64,000 nucleotides of DNA, taken from contig NC_091940.1 in NCBI RefSeq assembly GCF_041260155.1, positions 24,723,870 through 24,787,869 on the forward strand, in the 5' to 3' direction. Made by a program: the position numbers and the translations under genes. Shown piece after piece: positions 12,249 through 23,993 of the stretch. The notes under the pieces are model-generated. The model ran no database searches. It saw only the letters and a program-made list of their open reading frames with translations, and was not told where the DNA came from. Position 1 is the first letter of the stretch. Each line of letters begins with the position of its first letter. The stretch is from Ptychodera flava (Eukaryota; Hemichordata; Enteropneusta; Ptychoderidae).

Positions 12249-13265
12249 AAATAGGTGCACACACTTTGCATATTTTGAAAGCATAGCTATTGCAATGTTC
12301 CTCTGCTGTAGAAATTCGGTCATCACTATTGACATGTCGGTCATCTCTATTCACACATATGCACACTTAGGGAATAATTGAACTGCTGTCTCTTAGGCAC
12401 GTAACATGAAACATAGTTTGGATCAGTGTATTAAAACTGGTCCTTGAACTTTAAACTTTTACTTTTTGGACAGCTACAAGTCACATTTTCACCTGTACAT
12501 TTTGAATACTTTGGTAATTACTGTAACGTGCTTCTCTAGTCACACCTTTCGACAGATTCTTCACTTTACGACCAGAACAAGTGTGAATGAAAGTTTACAC
12601 CAGGGATGAATTCTCGGAAGCAATAACTATGGCGTAATAGGTGAAAACTTTGGACTTCCCTATTATTTATGGCGTCATAGGAAAAAATGACGATAAATAC
12701 GGAGCAAAACTAATCTTTATTTATGAGAAAGAGGCCAACAAACCATCATTATTTATGCTGTGAAAAATGTAGACAGTTTATGTGGCTTTCACTAACATTT
12801 AATTAAAAAAAAATAAAAAGTCATCCTTAAGTTTCAAAAGCGGGAATTAATTGCAATTCTTAAACCCTGGTCCTTGCTTGGATAGTTTATTCATCATGTC
12901 AGACTTCATATTATCCCTATTTATGTGTATTTCATTAAAACCGTGTCAGTCATATTCGCTGACCTTGAGACGAACAATAAAATTATTCTATGAAATTATC
13001 GGAAACTCACCGGAAGTCATGCATTTACAAATTTAGATTTGCGAAACATGCGAGAATGAACTATATAATGTGTCTCCATACTTGGCTGATTATGTATTCG
13101 TAGTCTTGAAGATACACTGCTACGACCAAGTATTTTGACAAGGACTGACTTAATCTTAGCAGGAGGCCAAAACTAGACATTAACAAAAGTTATGTAACCG
13201 TTTTCCCCATCTCCTCGACACAATGTATACAGGTGTAAATAGACAACATGTATGCAGTACGATTT
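12249..13265 (+). repeat. Dispersed 1-kb duplication, copy B
   Basis: Direct-orientation partner of 3592-4602, about 8.7 kb away. It has the same landmarks in the same order, and its own indels, such as a duplicated GTCATC...GTCATC near 12325-12345. No frame is conserved between the copies, so it is non-coding. Confidence 0.85.
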
Positions 13266-13499
13266 CCTTCACAATTAACACAGCTCTCCATCAAAAACCC
13301 GATATGATAATTGTACCCTTCAAACTATTCTATAATGGATTTTGACAGCATGACGTACTGTCCTTTATTATATGCGAGTGCTAATCAGTGCACTGATTTA
13401 AATAGGAACATTTAGCGGGTCGTGTGTACGGACCGGTTTCCATAGTTACCCGGTCCGCCGAAGCCCTTCGACGTTTCCGACGTCAAGGTAGACGCTTAA

Positions 13500-14131
13500 G
13501 GCGATACCGAAGGATTCAAATTGCTAAGCAACGGTTTATAAGGGTATTTTCCAAAATCAATCAAAATGCAAAGTTTTCATGGTTTTCTTTGCATAATAAA
13601 GATTCACAGAACCATACAATTCCAAAATAAGCAGGTTTGTCGCGCGATTGGTCAGTGACGTCACACATATACAAATTTTCACAGCTCTACTTTAAAACGT
13701 TTCAGCTCCTACAAATTTGCACAAAATTTTCCAAAATTTCACAATGTAACATATGAGATACCTGTTAAGAGCCCTTAGTATGGATTAAATTATTAGTACA
13801 AGTACAAACGATTTTTGAACAGAAAAATATCTACTGTGTCATTTTGTGAAATTTTGAAGGTTTTTACGGCGATATCTCATAAACGGTCCGGAATTTTTAG
13901 AAACGCCTGCTTATTTATATTCTCATGTAAAACTTTAATAATCCTACCAAAAGTGACCTAAATTGGTTTACAATTGAGAGTGTTGAAAGATTTTGAGCAT
14001 TTTCAAAATACCAGGAGTCGAAAATCCATAGAAAACAACGGAACGGTAAGATTTTGCACGTGCAAAAGTGCGCGTTTGGAACGTTGCCAGCAATAGCAAC
14101 CAACGCGCGCCTTGAATTCTTCGGTATCGCC
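13500..14131. mobile_element. Non-autonomous DNA transposon with TTAA target site
   Basis: A 632-bp element flanked by TTAA at 13496-13499 and 14132-14135. Its terminal inverted repeats match at 19 of 20 positions: GGCGATACCGAAGGATTCAA on the left, and TTGAATTCTTCGGTATCGCC on the right. TTAA duplication is the hallmark of piggyBac and Kolobok superfamilies, but the termini do not start with the usual piggyBac CCC. No transposase remains. Confidence 0.75.
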
Positions 14132-14135
14132 TTAA

Positions 14136-14670
14136 CACTAGATGTAAAATATTCATGCGCACACTCCTATTTTGACTTTCTTTAAAATCTGTTTGATGCT
14201 GGTCGAAATTAGTAAAATTGTTTGACAATGTGCTGCATATAACTAAATGTTATTGTTAATTGTGAAGAGGGATATAATAAAATATACAAAAATTTAACTG
14301 TTGGCTACTCTAGCACTAAACAACAACAATAACAAAGTAATAATAACAATAACAAGGCAGTATTGCTGAAGGCAATGAGTACTTGGGCCGTGATAGAGTA
14401 ATTTTGAGGACAATATATACTACTATTCAAATATGGTTTTGAATTTCCTCCTGTCAATTAGGCATTTGATTAACTGGTTATTAAACGAAGCAATTGCATG
14501 ACAACGGCAAAATATGTCTAGCAACTTTTGTGGAGTTTTAGGCAGGGGTTCTTTATTTATAGTGGAAATTGCTTAAACTCCTTAAATATTCAAATTACAG
14601 CAAATTTCTTTTGTTCTCGATGGTAGATGTCTTATATTTAGATGGGCATATTTAGATTTCTACCCTATAG
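14136..14670. other. Non-coding, small AAC/AAT-rich patch
   Basis: An irregular AACAACAATAACAA-type microsatellite occupies about 14320-14356. Nothing else was recognised. Confidence 0.5.
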
Positions 14671-15335
14671 TTATCCCTATATACCAAAAATCGGACATCC
14701 AGCTCTATTGGCTTGCTCAGAATTAGATATGCGCATAATTAATGAGGTACAATATGTAGTGTCATAAGGTGTCCCATCATACCAAATATGAAGGGTGTAG
14801 CACTTGTGGTTACTGAGTTGTGGACAAATATATATATATTTGAGGTCAAAGTTCATTGAGGTCACGTGACATTTTGTCAAAATAATTGTATTGCTAAGTT
14901 ATTTCTATATACCAAAAATCACACCTCTACCTCTATTGGCTCGCTCAAAATAAGATATGTGCATAATTAATGAGGTACAATATATGGTGTCATAAGGTGT
15001 CCTATCATACCAAATATGAAGGGTGTAGCACTTGTGGTTACTGAGTTGTTGGCAAATATGTATATTTGAGGTCAAAGGTCATTGAAGTCACGTGACGTTT
15101 TGTCAAACAAATTATATTGTTAACTTATCCCTATATATCAAAAATCAGACCTCCAGCTCTATTGGCTCGCTCAAAATTAGATATGCGCATAATTAATGGG
15201 CTACAATATGTGGCGTCATAAGGTGTCCCATCATACCAAATATGAAAGGTTTAGCACTTGTGGTTACTGAGTTATGGACAATAATGTATATTTGAGGTCA
15301 AAGGTCACCAAGGTCACATGATATTTTGTCAAAAT
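14671..15335 (+). repeat. Tandem array, three units of about 228 bp
   Basis: Units begin near 14671, 14899 and 15126 with TTATYYCTATATAYCAAAAA. Each contains CTCTATTGGCT, ATAATTAATG, CATCATACCAAATATGAA, TAGCACTTGTGGTTACTGAG and TTTGAGGTCAAAG...GGTCAC...TTTTGTCAAA. The units are similar but not identical. Two more diverged units lie at about 22760-23230, so the family is dispersed. No coding frame persists across units. Confidence 0.85.
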
Positions 15336-15765
15336 GTCTGAGATATCTGCGTGAACAGATGGACTCACTGATGGACTCACTGACGGATATGACCCGATCT
15401 ATAAGCCCCCTGGACTTTATCCGTGGGGACAAAAACTGTGTCACTGCATCCTTTAGGCAATATGAATACGACGAGAACCTAAATTTTTATTTTTCTTGGC
15501 CTTATACATGGGAGTCTATGGAGAACTGCCTTATACATGGGAGTCTATGGAGGTGTAAACTAAAAAGTCCTCTAACACGGCCAAATTCGATCGCATTGTG
15601 AAACAAATCGACGTGCATCTGTATGGGGTTGGGTACTATTCTTGTGCAAAGTTTGAAAGAAATTGACCAGGGCATGTCTGAGATATCTGCGTGAACGGAC
15701 GGACGGACGGACTGACATGACCAAACCTATAACTCCCCCAGGACTTCGTCCGTGGGCACTAAAAA
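15336..15765 (+). repeat. Duplicated tail segments after the tandem array
   Basis: TGTCTGAGATATCTGCGTGA occurs at about 15334 and 15676. Each copy is followed by a GGAC/GACT-rich patch and then TATAA...CCCCC..GGACTT..TCCGTGGG. A second short direct repeat, TTATACATGGGAGTCTATGG, occurs at 15502 and 15531. This looks like the 3' end of the tandem-repeat family duplicated once. Confidence 0.7.
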
Positions 15766-16123
15766 CAACGCAACAGTTATTACAGCTACACCGGCGGTAG
15801 GTTCATATCCAGAGCCCCGTACGGTCTGCCGCCGTCACTTGAAAACAATCTCATAAACCTGGCCATATGGGCAACTGTGTATGGGCAGCTGGATGCTTGA
15901 CTTCCCGGACAAGGCGAGCTGTCACGTTCAAGCTCAGGATTATTTGTCGATCAAATTTCAGTAAATTTACCTTACCTAAATGAAATTTTGTCTATAGGCT
16001 GAAATTTCACCGAAGTTTGACAAAATTGCATCGATTTTTCAGGTTCATATCCGACATTTTTGAGTTTCGAGTGCAGACAGAAATAAGTTTTGAGGCAACA
16101 TGGCTGCGACCCAATGTTGACCC
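15766..16123. other. Non-coding, nothing recognised
   Basis: No coding frame or repeat was recognised. Confidence 0.5.
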
Positions 16124-16189
16124 CTAGCCCTGCGTACGATGCTATGTGCTACAGCTAACACGTACACACAGCATCGTACGTAGGGCTAG
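16124..16189. repeat. Inverted repeat around CTAGCCCTGCGTACGATGC
   Basis: CTAGCCCTGCGTACGATGC (16124-16142) faces GCATCGTACGTAGGGCTAG (16171-16189), one mismatch in 19. A third copy, in the orientation of the right arm, is at 16428-16446. The 28-bp loop has no coding sense. Confidence 0.75.
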
Positions 16190-16446
16190 CGAGAGAGTTG
16201 CCGACATCGACGGTTATTTATGAGAAGTGAATAAAAGACTGTCATTTTTGGAAGCGATCGAGTAGCTGAGGTAGGCTGGGATACGACTTGGGCCCAAGAA
16301 TGCTGAATTTCGGCAGTAATTTGGCTTTTTACGTCAAGTCCCAAAATGGATTTGAAGTCACCGACCCTACGTACGGGTTTTTACAGGGCTGTGGTGAGCG
16401 GGGCGATTAGCTGTAGCGGAATACACAGCATCGTACGCAGGGCTAG

Positions 16447-18525
16447 TTGAGCCCAAGTGAAAATGTGTTCGCGATCAAATCTTCCTATATTTTTTTCAGA
16501 ATTTTCGACAAAATCATTGCTTCTTAAATCTTTTGTAAAATATAAAATACTAAAATAAAAATGCGATGTGCCATGTCTCCAGATTTCTATCGTTCGTTGA
16601 CCGTTCGACGGAATACTCATTTCGCAAACTTGTGACGCAGTTGAAATTCAATACTGACCGCCAAATAATCTTAATGAGACGAGAACATTCTAGACATCCT
16701 CCAAATTATCCAACCATTAGCGTTAGAGTTCAGCTCGCTTAGAGTATCATAACATTCTTTGGCCTTCGTTTAGATCGACCCTAATCTCTCCCATTTTGGA
16801 AATAAAAACACAAGCTACCTTGACAAAACTTTGTGCACCATCCAGGACCAAACGCACTACAAATCTGTCTTGACTTCATCATCTCCTTGCATGGTAATCG
16901 GCATACCGTATTTTTTAGCAAAGGAGACACAGAATACGTCGGAGTATTCAGTTTCAAAACGTATTACATTGTGTGATGTTGTCAAAAAAAGGTAATGTTA
17001 CTGCAGTGGTATAAATTACAAAACACAAAAGTTCAAATCAGTTTATTTTGGACTGGCTTTACCCAACATTTCATATTGTTTCTTATGCCAGATTTGACCA
17101 CGTGCTTACTGGGGACCCCTTTACATGCAAATTTTGTGTCAAATGGTGTGTTCTCCTGGAAAAACAAACGTACGATTTCTATATGAAGGAGGCGAAATTT
17201 GCCCTCAAAACTCGAAACTACCCTTTATGGGGTGTACCTAGCTATTTTGAACGAGCTTCTCGAATCTGCAGCTCTATTTCGAAATGATGGTCTGGTTTTC
17301 TCAGCTCAAGGATAAGTGTTCTCCATCGCTGTGGGCATTACTATTCTCAACTGGGGGTACAGTTTCCAGTCGTAATGTTTTTCATTGTGTCCGGGATATA
17401 AAACCGTTCCTTTTCACACTTTTACTTTGATTAACACTAGTCCATATCTTGTCAGCGATTAAACATGTTTCAAGTTTAAATGTTAAATTCTGGTCTCGAG
17501 CCCTCTTGTTCGACCAAACTGAAATTACCCCTCCCACTTTGGCTCGTCCATTGGGTGTAGCAAGGGTCGTGCCATCGCCTAGGAAACGGAGGGTGCATTA
17601 ATTGTTGCATTTCGATGCACATTTTGATTATATTCAGAAGATTTTGTGGCAAAAACTCAGATAGAGAAGCATTAATATTCACATCTCACTTATTCAAGAC
17701 TGGCTGAGAGCAGCACTTCCATTCAGTTAACATCATTACGCCATTTATTATGCCAAGAAAGATGAAGCCAAGATATTTTGCCCTCCCTGGTCTCAGCCAG
17801 AAATGGTTATACCTTACAGAGTTTTTTCCCACGGAATAAAAACAAATGTACTTGGGCTGAGGCCCAAGTACAATAAGAGACAGACACACAGTGTTTGGGG
17901 ATCAAGGTCAACTACTTTAATACAAGTTGACAGGCTGCAAGCCAAAGTCCGCCAAAGTTTGTGTTTGGAGGAGCAACGTCGATTTTCTTTGACGCTCGAG
18001 GGTCAAAGCTAACAATGAACACTCCAGGGTAGCCTCGTTCCCACGATATCAAGCACAGCCTCGAATCCGCCCCATTTAAATTACAATAAAACAAGTATCA
18101 TCGCACACAATATTGTCGGAATACCTGGGTTTATGTACCCTCGCAGCAGGAGACAATTTGCCCTCCTTGCGTCAGGCAAAGTGTCACCTGTTCTCGGGCA
18201 CATAAACCCATGTATTCAGGCAATACTACATGTCATGCTATTCTCCAGTAAAAGTAATATCACTTTCCCTTGCCTATCATTTCTAGGAAATGTTGTCCTG
18301 CACACTAGCACGTCAACAAAATACTGTTTCGCTCCTTAGTCAGGTTTTCCATTCGTCTTCAATATCCTTCACTTTTGTTCTTTGTCCTTGCTAATCAATC
18401 CAATGTTCTTCATATGTCCTCTAAACGATGTACAGAACTTTTATGTTCACTTTGCAGCTTGCAACAAACACAATGTAACAACCATGCTAAAATTTTCATC
18501 GGTTTCTACCAAACAGGTTGCCAAT
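16447..18525. other. Non-coding with two small hairpins
   Basis: No gene was recognised. A perfect hairpin GTACTTGGGC..GCCCAAGTAC lies at about 17849-17872. A 22-bp inverted repeat based on GGGTTTATGT lies at about 18119-18142 and 18194-18217. The sequence just upstream of the Asteroid-like start could include its 5' UTR, or an intron ending at ACCAAACAG near 18517. Confidence 0.45.
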
Positions 18526-20629
18526 ATGGGAGTTGAGCGTCTGACTACCTTCATCAGAAACAACAGTGACTCGCTAGTGGATGATTATGAGTTACACAAC
18601 ACGAAAGTCGTGATCGATGGCAATAGCCTCGCTTACCACCTATACCTTGACCAGGACAAGAATATTGACTGCATGCATGGTGGCAACTACCGAGAGTATC
18701 AGGATGAGTGCATGAAGTTTTTTGAAGTACTAGAGGAATGCAGAATAAAACCGTATGTTCTCCTCGATGGAGCAAACGACCAGGGGGACGCCAAGATGCA
18801 CAAGATTATGGGTCGTGCGAAAAGGAAGCTCATAATATCTTTGAATAGCCACAAAGGCAAAAAGTTCGATCAAGGGCTGATTCCACTTTTTACTCATGAG
18901 GTATTTATTCAAACTATGATCAAGAAAGATATACCTTATACTGTATGTGATTTCGAAGCCGACAATGATATCGTAGCACTCGCTAATGAATTGAAGTGCC
19001 CCGTTATCGGTGCAGACAGTGATTTTTTCATCTTCGACATCACATCCGGGTATATACCAATTTCTTGGCTTCAGTGGCGTGACAACACTCCAGATAGGCC
19101 AGATACAGATAGTGCTGTTCTGAAGACAAAAATCTACCATCTCGAAAAACTGCTGAGAATGTTCCGCGTTGAAAAGGAGCTCATGCCTCTCTTTGCAATT
19201 CTTGTTGGAAATGACTACATTCCAGGTTGCATGTTTGAAACCTTTTATCACAGATATATATTACCAGAATGTTGTGGTGAAGATGAGAAGATAATAAATA
19301 CACTAAACTGGTTGTCCGGCAGAAGCATCGCTGATGTCAAATGTGAGATATTCGATTACATGATCGCATGTTAAAGAATGCTCTAGAAATATATGACGTA
19401 AAGGAAGGATCGAAGTTTCTTGAATGTCTTGCAGGTGGTTCAACAAAACCTAAGATGCAACATTTACCTGACAGCTGTACTGAACGTTATCGACATAGAA
19501 AGTTGACACCCAGTATAATTAATGTGATTACTAACAAACGGCTAATCACGAGAGCTACAAATGAAAATGTTGATCAACCAAGCTGCAACAAATCCTCGCT
19601 CAATATAAGGAAAACTCTGTATGGTATACTGTTGAAAGAGGAAATTGATGGAGGAAGCTCAGAGGCTAACCCAGTCAGAGTAACTGAATACATTCGAAAA
19701 GATGGCGAATGCTACCATGTACCTTCAATAATAACACTCAAGAATGAGGAGTGTCATACATTACCATGTCTAGGTGACGTTCAATCAGCAAACGATTCAG
19801 TAAAAAAAGCGGTCATTTCCAAAACTCTTAAAGTGAACATGCAGAAATTAGATGATCAGTTAAATGATCATCAATTGCGACTTCCGATAGCGGTTACCAT
19901 TTACTGGATTAATAATGCAAACCCGAAAGTGTTTGACAGTGAACTGCATGCATTGCTTCGTTGCTTCCACAAAGGATATTTAGAAAATCCCTCGGCTGGC
20001 CAGCAGGCGAAAAGAGACGAATCATCCGTGTGTAGACAGAAACATTGTTTCCAGGCCTATGCACAGTGGCAGAGTTGTATGTACTATGCATTATATCTGA
20101 ACAGCGTCCTGGGTGAACCCTATCCGATGCCGGACATGACAAAATTGTACGAAGGAACAACGATTCACCAGACATGCGAAACATTAGAATCAAGTAATCG
20201 TGAGGTAAATCTGGACAACGCAATCAGAACAATGTTCGGAGAAAAATCGTCACTACGAGACACGTATCGGCTAATGTACGATGTTGTTGAACACCACCTG
20301 GGACCCGAAGAGCTACAGACGTTTAAACGTAACTTTGCTCTACCGATAACTGATGGTAGACAACAGCGCAACACGTCTCAAGCCACACGCGATGCAACAG
20401 CTCCAAAGTTTGAGACGTCATATCCTGCATCTCCAAGTCAACGGTATAATCAATACAAAATATGCTACAGGTGTGGCGGTCAATTTCATCCTGCCTGTGA
20501 CTGTCCTGCCCAAGACTTTCACTGCACAAACTGCGGAGGAAAGGTCATTTCACAAAGCAATGTAAAAACCGAAAATGTTCACCCGACAAAGTACCAGGGA
20601 GAAGTGACGTTGATGATTGGAGACGCTAA
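18526..20629 (+). CDS. Asteroid-like XPG-family nuclease with C-terminal CCHC knuckles (frame-broken)
   Basis: The protein starts MGVERLTTFIRNN, the typical XPG/Asteroid N-terminus, so I chose the ATG at 18526 over the in-frame upstream ATG at 18382. FEN1-type acidic positions are visible: D31 in VVIDGN, D81 in LLDG, E144 and D146 in FEADND, and D164 and D166 in ADSDFFIFD. The frame breaks near 19370 and resumes shifted by one from 19368. Joined length is about 700 codons, close to metazoan Asteroid homologues (human ASTE1, about 680). Near residues 640-670 come two Gag-like zinc knuckles (CYRCGGQFHPACDC, then CTNCGGK). A second frame change near 20540 is needed to complete the second knuckle, after which the frame stops at 20627. 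No introns are seen. ASTE1 is a DNA nuclease linked to double-strand-break repair; activity here is inferred. It may be a pseudogene, or the breaks may be sequence errors. Confidence 0.8.
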
Positions 20630-20649
20630 CATCAGTCAAATACTATGAT

Positions 20650-22183
20650 CTATTATGAAGGGCAGTTCATCAAACTTGTTTCCTGTGTCTCTTTCTATGC
20701 ACCTTGACTTAGATAAAGAAATACAAAGAATAAAAAAGATGACCGGCAAACGCACACAGAAGTTACCCTGCGAATTTGAATAAATTACGATACAAATAAG
20801 AGTAAAAGAGAACAGAAACAGATATTTTATATTTGATAATATTTTTACCACCAACAAACTAAATTCGCGGATATGCGAAAGAAGTTATGGTGTGTAAATG
20901 ACATTTTTAGTCATACTGCATGTAAGCAAAGCGATCGCAAATTCCTTCATGGAATGGCCTATGCGTCGTTTGGCTTGTGTTGACACTCCAAGAACTTACT
21001 TGAACTCAGACCTGCGCCGATGCATATAGTCCCACTCGGTTGGTAAACAACTAGCCTATTGAACATGTACGCCGCAAGTCTGGCAAATTCTCGCCTTATG
21101 GTGAAGTACTACGAATTACGTCAAAATTAGATTGTGGTGTCATTTTCTTGAAACTTTGCACAAATATTCTTGGAAGTTGTGCAAGTGCAAAAATGAAATA
21201 CAAAATGGGGGTCACCAAGCTCGTTTCGATGGAAACAGACGTTAAAATGGCGACGTTAGAAATAAATAAACATGATATAATTCACTTAAACTAAAGACAG
21301 CAATTATAAAATGCATAGTAAATGAGTTAATTTTAATAAATACCAAAACTTAAGATCCATATCTTTCGAATGTATAGTTTTCATGATGTTTGTAAAGAAA
21401 TTTTAAGATAAGGATCGATTACTGAATGACGATATCGAAATTATATAACTACATAATTTTCGAACTTTCTTCCTGTCGCTTTGAATGGTGTCATTTTGAC
21501 CAAACTTTGCGAATAAAATCCTGACATAATACCATTTAGTTTACACTTTTAATAAAAGGGTGTCACCACGCTACTTTTTACAATATCTCCAGGTGAATGG
21601 GTAATATGCGCCTTGTAAATTGGAGAGAAATGTTACTTTTTCGCTCATATTGAATAAAAACCAGCTTCCTAGGGGGTCAAAATTTGACAATGTTATAGGT
21701 CACATGTATTTCTAAGAGACTGGGTCAAAAAATTAGGTAAAAGCGCAATTTCAACAATGACAGGTGATGTTAAATACATGCGCTACAAAATAACCCATTT
21801 GCGGCAGGCTGGACTTAAATCTGCGCAGAAACGTTCTAAAGCGCGTGCGCGTCCGAATTCGTCGCACTTTACCTTAAGAGGAAACCGCCATTCGATACAT
21901 GGTAAAATTAAGTGATCGTACCACAATATTCAACCAAACGACTTAGAAAATGAATAAGGAACAGTAAACAATCACTATGGGGTGTTTTCGTCAGCCAACG
22001 TGTGAATGATGCATTAATGTATAACTAACTTTGTATATTTTAGGGCTACCGTAAATAATAAATGATTTTACAAGTTTACAAGCAAGTAATGCGCTTGAAG
22101 GATGTATATTTGCTCCTTTGAAGTACATTTGAATATTGTTCAGTGAATAGTCACTTGCTGTAATTGATGTCACTCATTTTGAG
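20650..22183. other. Non-coding; two faintly related GGTGTCATTTT segments
   Basis: Segments starting GGTGTCATTTT at about 21136 and 21488 share a weak common order (AAACTTTGC, then a GGTCACCA/GTGTCACCA motif). They may be very old tandem units. No coding frame was recognised. Confidence 0.4.
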
Positions 22184-22750
22184 AATTTAGGCTGGCTTCC
22201 AGTTGAACAAAGGATTTCATATTTAAAAGTAACGTTAATGTATAAGGTAATTCATGGCCAAGGACCGTCTTGTTTGTCTTCAACTGTACTCATAAGACAA
22301 ATTTTCATAATTATAACTTTCGACATGAAAATTTGTCTGTCTATATACCATTTGGAGCTAACGTCTCTCAAAATGGGTTTCATTATGCAACATACAACTC
22401 TAGAATAATTTACCATGTAACATCAGGAATGTTGTTTAGAATTGTGCCTTTAAATGAAAAGTAAAAAACTATTTACTCGGTGTTCTTGTCGCAAGATAAG
22501 ATCCAAAAATGAATTACGTTGTTTCTCTGTTAATTGTAAATTTTGCGTGTGTTTTGTTCACTGTCGACATTTGAGGTCGTGTGGTGTTTTTGGACCACAG
22601 TGAAAATAAATCTTATGACTTTTCTGCGTTATTCATGAGCATGTAGGTTTTGATCGTGAGTTTTTTATATGTGCTATTGTTAATCCGTGTTTGTCTAATT
22701 TTCTATTGTTTTGTTTACTATTTTGTACAAAATAAATAAATGTTTGTGAA
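22184..22750 (+). pseudogene. LINE 3' end relic (RT C-terminus and 3' UTR)
   Basis: From 22184 the frame reads NLGWLPVEQRISYLK then MYKVIHGQGPSCLSS, the conserved LNWLP...RI...K.LHG.AP.YL block at the C-terminus of CR1/L2/Jockey-type ORF2. A frame shift leads into HNYNFRHENLSVYIP, the next conserved block, ending at a stop at 22464. The rest is an AT-rich 3' UTR ending in AATAAATAAATG near 22735. The copy is 5'-truncated and dead. Confidence 0.75.
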
Positions 22751-22759
22751 ATGGAAGTC

Positions 22760-23230
22760 AAAGGTAATCCTGGTCACATGATATTTGTCAAAAATATTTG
22801 CCCCAATGCTTATACCTGTGTGCAAAAAGTCAGACCTGTAGCGCTATTGGCTAGCCTAGAAATAGTTATTTGCATAATTAATGAGGTTAACGATGTGGCA
22901 CCATAAGGTCTCCAATCTCAAGAAATATGAAGGATGTAGCACTTGTGGTTACTGATTTACAGGCCTATTCGTGAAATCAAGGTCACAGGTCATCCTGGTC
23001 ATATGACATTCTGTAAAAAAACTTTTCTCCCATACTTGTCTCTATGTAACAATGATCAGACCTCTGGCTCCACTAAAATGCCAATAACTACATATGTGCA
23101 TAATTTTAGGGCTTCAAAATGCGACACAACAAGGTCGGTCCTCCATCCTACTGAATCTGAAAGAGGTTGGACTTAGCTTCTGTTTTTCAGGCCTATTGGT
23201 ACATGGTCCTGGTCAAAGATCATCGAACGT
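22760..23230 (+). repeat. Two diverged units of the 228-bp repeat family
   Basis: The first unit has AGTCAGACCTGTAGCGCTAT, TGCATAATTAATGAGG, ATATGAAGGATGTAGCACTT and GTGGTTACTGA. The second has ATCAGACCTCTGGCTCCACT and GTGCATAATTTTAGGGCTTC. Both are clearly related to 14671-15335 but much more diverged from each other. The first abuts the LINE 3' end. Confidence 0.75.
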
Positions 23231-23490
23231 CATTTGGGACACGTGGTAAACGTGGGTTATTTCTCAAACGGATATTGACATACCATACAAGTCGCTTGGA
23301 AAAGATTGATGAAAAGATTAATGAAACGCAGTTAATATAATGAAATGAATAAAAAGTCCAAAAAATTTACTTAACATTCCACCATTAGAATCAAGTTTAA
23401 ACAAAAGTAATGGGACTTAAAAACAAAACGCGTAATACTTAATTATAGCAAAGGCAGACCTGCTATGTAGTATTGTCGTTCTGCTTCATC

Positions 23491-23622
23491 CTCCTACTTA
23501 CCTGTCACTATTACTTTTGGGTTATCTCATTTGCTGCCTTCCAGAACGAGGCAAAAATTTAAATACACGTGATCTCATCCCAGGCGGAAACCGCCATGAG
23601 ATTCCATATTCAAACAGTTCTC
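23491..23622 (+). repeat. DIRS left inverted terminal repeat
   Basis: 132 bp, exactly the reverse complement of 30048-30179 as far as I can read it. It starts CTCCTACTTACCTGTCACTA and ends in CATATTCAAACAGTTCTC. Twelve further bases (23479-23490, TTCTGCTTCATC) form the unique left terminus. Confidence 0.93.
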
Positions 23623-23993
23623 ATTTGCCTCGGTGTGTGAAAACACACCGTGTTTCAGCCTTCCAGTATATGGTTTTTTGACGTCCGTTTTTGCTCTACT
23701 GTTCCTTCCTGGGAGCGTGAGTTACGGTATCGTCTATTATTTCCTGTTTATTTGCTCTCTTTAGCAGTCAGTTTGGTTTGACGGTAGTTTTTCAGGCCGT
23801 TTTAAGTTCTGCTTTGAGTTTCTGTAGCAAGTGTGTGTTTGCTATTGTTTGCTTTCCACGCTTTTGAATGCAGTGACGTGTTTGGTCAGTCTGCAGCTGT
23901 GCGAGCCATTTTCTCGTGCATTGTGTATTGTACTTATGGTAATTTATCGCGCTGGTTTTTGTGTACTGTAGGTTTACCGGTTCTGCTTGTATC

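Noticed and set aside
14671-15335. Possible CRISPR-like regular repeats
   Set aside because: Whole 228-bp units repeat, with no unique spacers between short repeats, and the DNA is animal nuclear.
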